From Ancylobacter mangrovi (lineage in GTDB: Bacteria > Pseudomonadota > Alphaproteobacteria > Rhizobiales > Xanthobacteraceae), in contig NZ_JANTHZ010000001.1 in assembly GCF_024752355.1 (NCBI RefSeq), forward strand, positions 992,001 to 1,056,000: a DNA stretch of 64,000 nucleotides, written 5' to 3'. Of this stretch, positions 38,752-47,810 are shown piece by piece; within the stretch, counting starts at the first letter, position 1; each line of letters opens with the position of its first letter. The position numbers and the translations under genes are program-made. Below the pieces are notes generated by a model. The model did no database searches. It saw only the letters and a list, made by a program, of their open reading frames with translations, and was not told the origin of the DNA.

Positions 38752-41069
38752 TCCTTTTCCTCGATCGTGGGAAGCATCGACCCGTCCTCCTCGTCCGTAC
38801 GCTCGCGCGCGCCGGGATGCTCCTCGATGAGCGGCCCGGGCGTGCGCGCCGCACGGGCGGCGTCGGCGCGGCGGCGCGAGGGCATCTCGATGTCCTCGGG
38901 ACGCTGGTTGACGACGCGCAGCGGCGCCGCCAGCCCCTTCTTGTCGGATCCCATGTAGATGGTGCGATGCGGGAACGGGATCTCGATCCCCTTCGCCTCG
39001 AACGCCGCCTTGATGCGCCGGTAGAACTCGCGCCTGACGTTCCACTGGCCCAGCGGCCGGGTCTTGAAACGCCCGCGCAGCCAGACGCTGGACTCCTGCA
39101 AGGCCTCGACGCCAACCACCTCGAACGGCTCGACGATGGTGTCCGCCAGCGGCCCCTTGGCGGCCATGTCCGCCGCGACCTCCGCCATCACCGCCAGCGC
39201 ATCGTCGATGTTCTCGCGATAGGCGACGTTGACGTCGACCACGGCGTAGGCGAAATCCTTCGACATGTTCTTGATGGTCTGCACCTCGCCGAACGGGATC
39301 GAGTGCACATTGCCGTCGAAATCGCGCATGTGGACGGTGCGGATGGTGATCTTCTCCACCAGCCCGGCATGAGTGCCCACCTCGACCACGTCGCCCACCG
39401 ACAGCGTGTCCTCCATCAGGATGAACACGCCGGTGATGACGTCCTTGACCAAAGTTTGGGCGCCGAAGCCGATGGCGAGGCCGAGCACACCGGCACCGGC
39501 CAGCAGCGGGGCGATATCGACGCCGACTTCCGACAGCAGGATCAGTCCGCCCAGCGTCAGCAGCACGACGCGGAACGCGTTCTGCACGAAGGGCAGAAGC
39601 GTCTTCAGCCGCGTCGAGTTGGGGTTGGTGAGGCGCAGCCGTTCGGCGAAGGCGGCCGCGATCTCCCACAGGACGAGCCCGATCACCAGCACGATGCCGA
39701 TCGAGATCATCCGGCCGACAAGGCCCTGCCCGGACTCCGAGGACAGCCACAGGAAGGGCTGCGCGCCCCAGATCTCCAGCAGCACCAGCACGACGAAGGC
39801 GATGAACACCCATTTCAGCACGGCACGCAGGATGGGGATGTAGCGATTGGCCCGCACCTCGAGCAGAGGGAAGCGGGCATGGAGCTCCGGGTTGAGCCGG
39901 AACACCCGGTCGAAGGCGCGGATGAGCCCTATCCCGACCAGCGTCGCGATCGTCACGGCGAGGATGGAGAGCAGCGTCGCGCGGGCGAGGAAGTCGAAGC
40001 CGCGGCCGATGTCCAGCACCCACACCAGATACGCCACGGAGATGTAGGCGATCATCAGCACGTGCCAGAACTCGGCGACGGTGTCGCGCACCCGGGCGAG
40101 CTTGCTGTCACGCGAGCCGATCCGGCGCAGACGCCGTCCCACGCCGTTCCTGACCTGGAGGATCAGGACGACGCACATGCCCGCGAGCAGGAGGGCGAGC
40201 AGGTCGCCGAAGAACACGTAGGCCGCCCGGGAGAGCCCGAGCACCCAGGCCGCGCGCAGGATGAAATAGCCGTAGATCGCCGTGTGCGTGAAGCGCCGGA
40301 CCCAGAGATAGCCATAGGCCGCGCTTTCATTGTCGAGCCTGAACAGCCGCATCTTCGGCGTGTCCGGCGTCAGTACCGCCCGCGCGGCGACGATCACCAG
40401 CCGCGCGAGGACGTTGGCGTTGATCACCGTCACCACCGCCAGCCGGACGATGAAGCTGAGCTCGACCAGCGCCAGCACGCCATAGGCCACCGCCGCGAAG
40501 ACGGCGATCGGCACCACGTCGAGTATGGTGCGCATGATGAGCATCAGCAGCTTGGCGATGAAGGAATGCGTCGCCCTGGCCTCGATGGCGCGCCGCGGAC
40601 GCGACAGCAGCCATTTGGCGGCGTATTCGGCGAAGATCGCCGCCACCAGTACCGCGATGACCATGCTCACCGCCCAGCCGATGCGCTGAAGCACGAACGG
40701 GTCGGTGAGATTCTCGAACAGCTGCATCGCCTCGGTGGGCAGCGTCTCGATCTCGCTAAGGATGCCGAGCACGGCCCCGGAGAAGGCTCCGAGCGATTCG
40801 GTAGCGCCGGACAGCCAGTCCTCGCGCTTGACCGGCTCCTCGGCGACGGCGCCGCTGTCGACCAGGGCGCGCAGCTTGTCGAGGAACTCCTTGCGGGTTG
40901 CATCGTTGCTCAACGTATCGAGCAGCGCGCGCAGATTGGGCGTCGTCTCCGTCGCAGGGGTCGAGGCGGGCGTCGAAGCGGCCGGAGCCGGCACCTGGCT
41001 GAAGGCCGGTGCGGTGAAGAGAAGGCAGAAGGCGAGCAGGAGAAGGCTGGGTAACGCGCGCGGCGGCAT
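38742..41069 (-). CDS. Large MscS-family mechanosensitive channel
   Basis: Membrane channel of 775 residues. A signal peptide (1-24, ending AFSQ) is followed by a proline/alanine linker, then many helices. The MscS core is in the C-terminal third: pore helix GAGVLGLAIGFGAQTLVKDVITG, the beta domain VGDVVEVGTHAGLVEKITIRT, and a cytoplasmic domain with FPHRTIYMGS. It is longer than MscS (about 290) and resembles the multi-helix YbdG/MscM-type group. It opens under osmotic downshock to release solutes. It is divergent from the TauE/SafE gene across 288 bases. Confidence 0.88.
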   Translation of the reverse strand: MPPRALPSLLLLAFCLLFTAPAFSQVPAPAASTPASTPATETTPNLRALLDTLSNDATRKEFLDKLRALVDSGAVAEEPVKREDWLSGATESLGAFSGAVLGILSEIETLPTEAMQLFENLTDPFVLQRIGWAVSMVIAVLVAAIFAEYAAKWLLSRPRRAIEARATHSFIAKLLMLIMRTILDVVPIAVFAAVAYGVLALVELSFIVRLAVVTVINANVLARLVIVAARAVLTPDTPKMRLFRLDNESAAYGYLWVRRFTHTAIYGYFILRAAWVLGLSRAAYVFFGDLLALLLAGMCVVLILQVRNGVGRRLRRIGSRDSKLARVRDTVAEFWHVLMIAYISVAYLVWVLDIGRGFDFLARATLLSILAVTIATLVGIGLIRAFDRVFRLNPELHARFPLLEVRANRYIPILRAVLKWVFIAFVVLVLLEIWGAQPFLWLSSESGQGLVGRMISIGIVLVIGLVLWEIAAAFAERLRLTNPNSTRLKTLLPFVQNAFRVVLLTLGGLILLSEVGVDIAPLLAGAGVLGLAIGFGAQTLVKDVITGVFILMEDTLSVGDVVEVGTHAGLVEKITIRTVHMRDFDGNVHSIPFGEVQTIKNMSKDFAYAVVDVNVAYRENIDDALAVMAEVAADMAAKGPLADTIVEPFEVVGVEALQESSVWLRGRFKTRPLGQWNVRREFYRRIKAAFEAKGIEIPFPHRTIYMGSDKKGLAAPLRVVNQRPEDIEMPSRRRADAARAARTPGPLIEEHPGARERTDEEDGSMLPTIEEKDQS

Positions 41070-41192
41070 AAGAGATCCCGTCGTTCTTGATCACGAGCGC
41101 CCGAGTCGCAACGCATGGCACGGGCGAGCGGCAGGAGGCGGGCCATCGCCAACGCGGCACGCCGACGCTTGTTCCTCCCAAGGGTTCCAGAT

Positions 41193-41246
41193 TTGCCGCG
41201 ATGCGGCAACCCGCCCGGACGCAGGGCAGGTTCCTCCCCTGCCCTG
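41193..41246. repeat. Two perfect inverted repeats in the mscS/tauE intergenic region
   Basis: TTGCCGC-GAT-GCGGCAA (41193-41209) and CAGGGCAGG-N7-CCTGCCCTG (41222-41246) are both perfect. They lie in the 288-base region between the divergent channel gene and the TauE/SafE gene. They could be an operator, a leader hairpin or both; no T-run follows. The rest of the gap shows nothing I can support. Confidence 0.5.
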
Positions 41247-41357
41247 ATCACTGCCCTCCCGGAATTGTGGCCGGCGGCACGGTGGGCCTCGGCAAGGTGC
41301 CGCGACTGGTGTTCAATGACGTCCCGGGAACGGCAGCTCCGGGGTGCCTGCACGCGA

Positions 41358-42134
41358 ATGATCGATTTTACATATATACTTTCAGGGTTTCTCGTCGGCG
41401 CCCTAGTCGGCCTCACCGGAGTGGGCGGCGGCTCGCTGATGTCGCCCCTGCTGATCCTGCTTTTCGGGGTGGCCCCGACCACCGCCATCGGCACCGATCT
41501 GTGGTTCGCGGCCGTCACCAAGATCGTCGGTTCGACCTTTCATCACCGCTTCGGCAGCCTTGATCTGCGCATCGCGATGCTGCTCGGGCTCGGCAGCATC
41601 CCGACCTCGATCATCGTCATCGCCAGCCTGTACCACTCGCAGCTGGCGTTCGATCCCGCGGTCACGACGCGGATTCTCGGCGCGGTGCTGGTGGCGACGT
41701 CGATCGCCATGATGTTTCGCGAGCGCATCCGCCGGGCCGCCGCCCGCAACAGCCACCGGCTCGATCGTCTCACCCTGTTCCGCGACGCGGGCACAGTGCT
41801 GTGCGGCTGCCTCGTCGGCGGGCTGGTGACCCTGACCTCGGTCGGCGCCGGCGCGCTCGGGGCGGTGTTCCTCATCGCCCTCTATCCCGGCCTCGCCGCG
41901 CGGCAGATCGCGGGGACCGATACGGCCCACGCCGTGCCGCTGACCATCATCGGCGGGATCGGCTATCTTTTCCTCGGCAATGTGGACCTCGCCCTGCTCG
42001 GCCTGCTCCTCATCGGCTCGATCCCCGGCGTCGCCATCGGCGCCCTGGCCTGTTCGCGCCTCGACGACCGGCTGGTGCGGGCGCTGATCACCGTCGTGCT
42101 GCTGATTGCCGGTATCAAGCTGCTACTGCGCTGA
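41358..42134 (+). CDS. TauE/SafE-family sulfite/organosulfonate exporter
   Basis: Membrane protein of 258 residues with about eight helices. The TauE/SafE pattern is clear: ILSGFLVGALVGLTGVGGGS near the N-terminus, its repeat LCGCLVGGLVTLTSVGAGA near residue 150, and an LFGVAPTTAIGTDLW segment. The ATG at 41358 starts on the first helix. It transports anionic compounds such as sulfite or sulfoacetate; the actual substrate is not indicated by neighbours. Confidence 0.88.
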   Translation: MIDFTYILSGFLVGALVGLTGVGGGSLMSPLLILLFGVAPTTAIGTDLWFAAVTKIVGSTFHHRFGSLDLRIAMLLGLGSIPTSIIVIASLYHSQLAFDPAVTTRILGAVLVATSIAMMFRERIRRAAARNSHRLDRLTLFRDAGTVLCGCLVGGLVTLTSVGAGALGAVFLIALYPGLAARQIAGTDTAHAVPLTIIGGIGYLFLGNVDLALLGLLLIGSIPGVAIGALACSRLDDRLVRALITVVLLIAGIKLLLR

Positions 42135-42235
42135 GTTTTCTCCGACTTTTAGGGTAACGTTGTTATGACGGAGGGCATTCCGCCCGCCTGCGATCGCGAT
42201 TATCGTCGGGTCAACTGAAGCGTGAAGGCAGGCGC

Positions 42236-43336
42236 ATGGCAGGGCAATCGGGCGATGCTCCCGTCAAACGGCCGGAAAGGAACCGGTTTCGCGCGATCGT
42301 GGTCGCCGGCCTGATCGGCCTTTACGCAAGCGCCGCGCAGGCGCAATCCACCGCCGGCGGCACGGTGAAGCTCAACGTCGTCGGCGGCCTCGCGGGCCTC
42401 ACCCAGTACACCAAGCTCGAGCAGCCCTTCTGGCAGTCCGAGATCGCCGAGATGTCCAACGGGCGCATCTCCGCCACCATCCGCCCGCTCGACGGCGGCG
42501 GGCTGCGCGGCCAGGAGATGCTGCAGCTCCTGCGGCTCGGCGTGGTCTCGTTCGGGACCGCGCTGCTCTCGGTCGTGGCCGGCGACGAGCCCGAGCTGAA
42601 CGCCATCGACCTGCCGGTGCTCAACCCCGACATCGCCACCCTGCGCCGCACGGTGGCGGCGTTCCGCCAGCATCTCGCCGACGTGCTGCGCACGCGCTAC
42701 GACATCGAGCTTCTCGGCGTCTACACCTACCCGGCTCAGGTGCTCTTCTGCAAAAGCGCGTTCAAAGGGCTCGACGACCTGGTCGGGCGCAAGGTGCGCA
42801 CCTCCTCGGTCGGTCAGTCGGAGCTGATGGCGGCGCTCGGCGCGATTCCGGTGCTGGTCCCGTTCGCAGAGATCGTGCCGGCGCTGCGCGAGGGCGTCAC
42901 GGATTGCGCGATCACCGGAACCCTGAGCGGCTACGAGATCGGGCTGCCGGACGTGACCACCCATGTGCACGACATGGCGATCAGCTGGGGGCTTTCCGTC
43001 TTCGGCGCCAACCGGACGACATGGAACAGCCTGCCGGCGGACGTGCGCTCGACCATACGCTCGGGCGTGGCCGAGCTCGAACGCCGCATCTGGCTGCAGG
43101 CGGGCGCCGATACCGAGCGCGGGCTCAGCTGCAATGCCGGGGCCGCCTCCTGCGGCACGCCGCCGAGCGAGCCCATGACCATCGTGCCGCTGTCGAAGGC
43201 CGACGCGTCACGGCGCCGGCATCTCCTCGAGGACGTCGTGCTACCGCGCTGGATCGCGCGCTGCGGCCTCGCCTGCGTCCAGGCGTGGAACACCTATCTC
43301 GCCCCCACCCATTCCATAACGGTATCCGCCGAGTGA
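42236..43336 (+). CDS. TRAP-type solute-binding protein (orphan, DctP-like)
   Basis: Periplasmic binding protein of 366 residues. Residues about 19-36 form a signal peptide ending ASAAQAQ. The body reads as a DctP/TAXI-like TRAP family protein: GRISATIRPLDGGGLRGQEML, LDDLVGRKVRTSSVGQSELMAALGA and PALREGVTDCAITGTLSG. No TRAP permease genes (DctQ or DctM) flank it. Instead a membrane GGDEF-EAL protein begins 35 bases downstream on the same strand. This suggests a sensing role rather than transport. The C-terminal region has an unusual pair of cysteines (RCGLACVQAW). Confidence 0.85.
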   Translation: MAGQSGDAPVKRPERNRFRAIVVAGLIGLYASAAQAQSTAGGTVKLNVVGGLAGLTQYTKLEQPFWQSEIAEMSNGRISATIRPLDGGGLRGQEMLQLLRLGVVSFGTALLSVVAGDEPELNAIDLPVLNPDIATLRRTVAAFRQHLADVLRTRYDIELLGVYTYPAQVLFCKSAFKGLDDLVGRKVRTSSVGQSELMAALGAIPVLVPFAEIVPALREGVTDCAITGTLSGYEIGLPDVTTHVHDMAISWGLSVFGANRTTWNSLPADVRSTIRSGVAELERRIWLQAGADTERGLSCNAGAASCGTPPSEPMTIVPLSKADASRRRHLLEDVVLPRWIARCGLACVQAWNTYLAPTHSITVSAE

Positions 43337-43371
43337 GCCTTGCGCGTAGCCCTAGCAGTCGATGACAGCCC

Positions 43372-46068
43372 ATGATCTGGCACCGTCTCAAGCTGATTGT
43401 CGCGAGCGGGACCGCGATCATCCTGCTGATTATCGTGGCGGGAACGGCCGCGCTTCTCGACCGCGCCGAGCGGACGGCGACGGCGACGGTCGAGATCTCT
43501 CTGGAGCGCTCGGCCCAGGCGGTCGAGAACGCGCTGAACCGCCAGCTCCTGCAAGTCCATGGCGCGCTCGCGAGCCTGCCCACGCTGTTCAGAGCCGCCA
43601 GGGTCACGCCCATGGACCCGGTGGTGGTCGACGACCTGCTGAGCGGGCTGAATTTCCAGACCCTCGCCTATCGCGACCTGCTGCTGGTCGATTCCCAGGG
43701 CACGATCCTCGGATCGGCCCGCCAGCGTCCCGTGGGCCGGCACCTTCCCTTCGACGCCGATGAGCTGAAGCAGGGCCCGACCGCGCTGGTCGGGCCGGTC
43801 CGCAATGCGATCACCGGCGACTGGTCGATCTACGTCACCCGCTCCATTTCCGGCTGGAACGGGGTGACGGCGGTCGCCGAGGTGCCCATTCCCACGCTGA
43901 TGAAGCTGCTCGCCGAAACCGGTACGCTGCCGGGTGTCCGGCTTCTGCTGGAGCGCCCCAACGGGCAGCTCATCGCCTCGCTGCCGCATGACGAGCTCGA
44001 GACCGGCCGCATACGTCCTTCAGCTCTCGGAAGAAGCGCGCCGGACGGCAGGGCGTTCATCTCGGTTAACGCCGCCACCGGCCAGAGCACGGTCTCGGTG
44101 GTGCGCGCCTCGCTCTATGGCGATGCGCGAGTGGTGCTCACCGCGCCGCTCGACGCGATGCTGACCGACTGGCGGCGCGACCGCGACGCCACCATCATGA
44201 TCGCCACGATCGGCACCCTCCTGATCGCCGCCTTCTCCGCGGCACTGCTGGTGGCACTACGCCAGCGCGAGAAGACCGATGCGGAACGTGCCCGCGCGCA
44301 GGCGGTGCTGGTCAACGCGGTCGAGGCCATGTCAGACGGCTTCGTCATGTGGGACGAGCACGACCGCCTCGTCACCTGCAACGAGCGCTACCGCGACCTC
44401 TACAGCATCAGCGCGCCGTTCATGATCGCCGGCTCGACCTTCGAGGAGATCGTCCGCAAGGGCGTGGAGGAGGGGCAGTATCCGGAAGCGGCCGGCAATG
44501 CCGAGGGCTTCGTGGCGCGTATGATGGCGCTGCACGCCGAGGGAACCGGCTCGGAGGAGCGCCTTCTTCCGGACGGACGCTGGGTGCTGATGAAGGAACG
44601 GCGCACGGCCGATGGCGGGACCGTCGGCACGCGTACCGACATCACCCAGCTCAAGACCATGCTGGGCGAGCTCGGCGAGGCCAATCGGCGGGCAAACGAG
44701 GCCGCCGCCGAGGCACGGCGCCAGAACGCGGCGCTGACCGAGCGCGAGAGCCGCATCCGCTTCCTCGCCCATCATGACGACCTGACGCGGCTGCCGAACC
44801 GGGTGCTGTTCCGCGACCGCGTCGCCTCCGCGCTCAACCGCGCCGCGGCCCGGGGCGAGGAGCTCGCCCTGCTCTATCTCGACCTCGACCGCTTCAAGGA
44901 CGTGAACGACACGCTCGGCCACCCGGTGGGCGACGCGCTGCTCCAGGCCGTGGCGGCAAGGCTCAGCGCCTGCGTCAACGATCCCGAGCGCGTCGCCCGT
45001 CTCGGCGGCGACGAATTCGCGGTCGTCAGCCTTGCCGAGGTGCAACCCGAAAGCGCCGAGGACCTCAGCACCCGGATCATCGAGGAGATCGGCCGGCCCT
45101 ACAACATTCTCGGCCACACGATCGGCATGAGCGCCAGCATCGGCATCGCGGTCGCCGACCGGCAGGGCAACGACGCGGACGGGCTGCTCAAGCAGGCGGA
45201 CCTCGCGCTCTACGAGGCGAAGGGCAAAGGCCGCGCCCGGCTCTGCGTCTTCGAGCCGGGCATGGAGGCGCATCTGCGCGACCGCCTCGCCATCGAGGCC
45301 GACCTGCTCCTCGCCCTGCCGGGCGAGCAGTTCGAGCTCGTCTACCAGCCGATCTACGATCTCAATTCGGGGCGGCTGCGCGGCTTCGAGGCGCTGCTGC
45401 GCTGGCACCATCCCACGCGCGGGCTGGTCAGCCCGGCGGCGTTCGTCCCGGTCGCCGAGGACACGCGGCTCATCGTCGAGATCGGCAACTGGATCCTGCA
45501 CCGGGCCTGCGTCGACGCGCTGCGCCTGCCGGACGGACTGCGGATCGCGATAAACCTGTCACCGATCCAGCTCGCCTTCGGCGACATCGTCGAAAGCGTG
45601 GCCCGGACCCTGCGCGACACCGGGCTCGACCCGACGCGGCTGGAGCTCGAGATCACGGAGACGGCGCTGTTCAGCAACGACCAGCGCAATCTCGAGGTGC
45701 TGAGGCGGCTCAAGCTGCTTGGCGTGCGGATCGTGCTCGACGATTTCGGCACCGGCTATTCGAGCCTGAGCCATCTCCACGTCTTCCCGCTCGACAAGGT
45801 CAAGATCGACCGGCTGTTCGTGCGCGACAGCACCGTGCGCTCGAAGAGCGCCGTCATCGTCGAGGCCATTGCCGGGCTCGCCTCGCGGCTCGGCATGACG
45901 ACGACGGCGGAGGGGATCGAGACCACCGATCAGTGGGAGGTGGCGCGCGCCTCCGGCTGCACGGAGGCGCAGGGCTACCTGCTGGGCAAGCCGCTGCCGA
46001 TCGAGGGGGCGCTGCACGTCGCCACCCTGCCCGACCATCCCTGCTTCAAGGCGCCGAAGGCAATCTGA
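43372..46068 (+). CDS. Membrane GGDEF-EAL protein with periplasmic sensor and PAS domain
   Basis: Cyclic-di-GMP turnover protein of 898 residues. Helix 1 is at about 7-28 and helix 2 at about 273-297, framing a periplasmic domain of some 240 residues with a Cache-like look (FQTLAYRDLLLVDSQGTILG). A PAS domain (about 312-430) follows. The GGDEF motif is intact at 545-549 and the EAL motif at 673-675 (GFEALLRW), with DDFGTGYSSL further on. Both catalytic signatures are therefore conserved. It is 35 bases behind the orphan TRAP binding protein and probably co-expressed. The net direction (synthesis or breakdown) is not determinable by reading. Confidence 0.93.
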   Translation: MIWHRLKLIVASGTAIILLIIVAGTAALLDRAERTATATVEISLERSAQAVENALNRQLLQVHGALASLPTLFRAARVTPMDPVVVDDLLSGLNFQTLAYRDLLLVDSQGTILGSARQRPVGRHLPFDADELKQGPTALVGPVRNAITGDWSIYVTRSISGWNGVTAVAEVPIPTLMKLLAETGTLPGVRLLLERPNGQLIASLPHDELETGRIRPSALGRSAPDGRAFISVNAATGQSTVSVVRASLYGDARVVLTAPLDAMLTDWRRDRDATIMIATIGTLLIAAFSAALLVALRQREKTDAERARAQAVLVNAVEAMSDGFVMWDEHDRLVTCNERYRDLYSISAPFMIAGSTFEEIVRKGVEEGQYPEAAGNAEGFVARMMALHAEGTGSEERLLPDGRWVLMKERRTADGGTVGTRTDITQLKTMLGELGEANRRANEAAAEARRQNAALTERESRIRFLAHHDDLTRLPNRVLFRDRVASALNRAAARGEELALLYLDLDRFKDVNDTLGHPVGDALLQAVAARLSACVNDPERVARLGGDEFAVVSLAEVQPESAEDLSTRIIEEIGRPYNILGHTIGMSASIGIAVADRQGNDADGLLKQADLALYEAKGKGRARLCVFEPGMEAHLRDRLAIEADLLLALPGEQFELVYQPIYDLNSGRLRGFEALLRWHHPTRGLVSPAAFVPVAEDTRLIVEIGNWILHRACVDALRLPDGLRIAINLSPIQLAFGDIVESVARTLRDTGLDPTRLELEITETALFSNDQRNLEVLRRLKLLGVRIVLDDFGTGYSSLSHLHVFPLDKVKIDRLFVRDSTVRSKSAVIVEAIAGLASRLGMTTTAEGIETTDQWEVARASGCTEAQGYLLGKPLPIEGALHVATLPDHPCFKAPKAI

Positions 46069-46116
46069 GCCGCGCCTGGGCGATCGTGCTTGCCGATGGA
46101 GCGCCGGAGCCGCCCG

Positions 46117-46926
46117 TCAGGGGCGCTCGCCACGGGCGAGGCGCCCGCTGATCGCCGCCAGCACGGGGAGGAGATCGGCGACGCCATCGATCACATAGTG
46201 CGCGCCGGCCGAGGTCAGCTTCTCGACCGCCTTCGCGCGGCGTTCGGCGAAGGCTTCGGGGGACAGCGCCGCGGTGTCGCCGCGCGACAGGCCGAATACG
46301 TTGCCGGTGACGGCGACGCCGACGGTCCAGGCGCCGCAGTTCAGCCCCTCGCCGATGCCCACCTCGGTGTCGTCCACCTTCACCACCGACCAGGCCGGAT
46401 AGACCTGAAGGTCCGTCAGCACCTTCCACATGAGGAAGGGGGTCGGGCGCCCGTCCGGCACGTCGCCGGTGCAGGCCATGGCGTCGGCCGCGAAGCCCTG
46501 CTCGGCCGCGCGCGGGGTGATCTTCGCCATGATCTCGCGCGTGTAGCCGGTGGTGCTGCCGATCTTCACGCCTGCCGCGCGCAGCGCCGCCGCGGTCTCG
46601 GCCGCGCCGGGAATGAGGTCGGCGAAGCTTGCCGCCACCGCGAGGTTCTTCGGCACGAACACCGCATAGACCGCGTCGATGTCCGCCTCCGTCGGCGCGT
46701 GGCCGTGCACCCTCTGCCACTCGGCGGCAATGCGCGGCATGGCGAGCAGCGCGGCAACGTGCGGGCGCTTGGCCATGCCCATCGGCACGCGGGCCTCGTC
46801 GATGCTGATCTCGACGTCGAACTCGCCGAACGCCTCGACGAAGGCACCCATCGGCGCGAGCGAGCCGAAATCGACGACGGTGCCGGCCCAGTCGAAGACG
46901 ACGGCCTTGAGGTGGGACAGTGACAT
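46117..46926 (-). CDS. phnX: Phosphonoacetaldehyde hydrolase
   Basis: HAD-superfamily enzyme of 269 residues that splits phosphonoacetaldehyde to acetaldehyde and phosphate. The nucleophile Asp12 is in VVFDWAGT, and Lys53 in VPMGMAKRPH matches the Schiff-base lysine of the known enzymes by position when the ATG at 46926 is used, which supports that start. The KVDDTEVGIGEGLNCGAWTVG motif follows. Three in-frame codons upstream a second ATG exists at 46935. It is the last gene of the phosphonate block and follows the PhnV-like permease by 86 bases. Confidence 0.94.
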   Translation of the reverse strand: MSLSHLKAVVFDWAGTVVDFGSLAPMGAFVEAFGEFDVEISIDEARVPMGMAKRPHVAALLAMPRIAAEWQRVHGHAPTEADIDAVYAVFVPKNLAVAASFADLIPGAAETAAALRAAGVKIGSTTGYTREIMAKITPRAAEQGFAADAMACTGDVPDGRPTPFLMWKVLTDLQVYPAWSVVKVDDTEVGIGEGLNCGAWTVGVAVTGNVFGLSRGDTAALSPEAFAERRAKAVEKLTSAGAHYVIDGVADLLPVLAAISGRLARGERP

Positions 46927-47012
46927 GGCATTCATCCGGTTGAAGAGCGCCGCGCCGCCGGTGGGCATTGAGCCGACCTCGAGGCGTCGCGGCAGGGAAG
47001 ATCCGTCCCGCC

Positions 47013-47810
47013 TCAGCGCAGCATGGCCCTGCTCGACACGCGGGACAGGACGGTCAGCACGATCAGCGTCGCGACGCCGAGAATGGTGGTCAGCGTCGCC
47101 GCGTCGAAGATCGCGCCACGGTCGGACAGGGCGAAGATGCGCACCGGCATGGTAACCCAGCCGGGCGGATAGACCATGATGGTGGCGCCGAGCTCACCCA
47201 TCGACAGCGCGAAGCTCAGGCTGAAGGCGGCGATGAGATAGGGCGTCAGCAGCGGCAGCGTCACCCGCCGCAGGCGATAGAACGGCCGCGCGCCCAGGCT
47301 CTCGGCTATCTGCTCGCATTCGGCCGGCACGCGGGCGAGGCCGGCGGTGACGTTGCCGAAGGTGAAGGCGAAGACCAGCACGAAATGGGCGATCAGCACG
47401 ATGGCGCGGGTGCCGTTCAAGAGGAAGGGCGGCTGGCTGAAGGCGACCAGCAGGCCGAGCCCGACCGAGACGGACGGCACCGCGCTCGGCACGAAGAACA
47501 CCGCTTCGAGAAGCCGCGCGGGCAGCCTGACGCGGCGGCGCAGCGCGAGCGCCGCCCAGGTGCCGCAGGCGAGCGCCGCAGTGCTGGCGATGGCGCCGGT
47601 CATCAGGCTGGTGACGAGGGCGTCGAGCGAATCGCTGCGGAACGCCTCGGCGTAGTGGAGAAGCGTGAACTCGCCCGGCAGGGCGCCGTTCCAGGTCCGC
47701 GCGAGGCTCGCCAGCACGATCACCGCGATCGGCAGCCCGTAGAGCACCGCGAAGAGCGGCAGCACGACCGCCCAGACGGCGAGGCGCCAGGCCCTAGACC
47801 CTGCCAGCAT
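47013..47810 (-). CDS. phnV: 2-aminoethylphosphonate ABC transporter permease (PhnV-like)
   Basis: Inner-membrane permease of 265 residues, six helices, with the EAA loop CEQIAESLGARPFYRLRRVTLPLL. It overlaps the other permease gene by 17 bases. Family resemblance is to iron/phosphonate-type ABC permeases; the AEP assignment comes from phnX and phnW in the same strand block. Confidence 0.85.
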   Translation of the reverse strand: MLAGSRAWRLAVWAVVLPLFAVLYGLPIAVIVLASLARTWNGALPGEFTLLHYAEAFRSDSLDALVTSLMTGAIASTAALACGTWAALALRRRVRLPARLLEAVFFVPSAVPSVSVGLGLLVAFSQPPFLLNGTRAIVLIAHFVLVFAFTFGNVTAGLARVPAECEQIAESLGARPFYRLRRVTLPLLTPYLIAAFSLSFALSMGELGATIMVYPPGWVTMPVRIFALSDRGAIFDAATLTTILGVATLIVLTVLSRVSSRAMLR

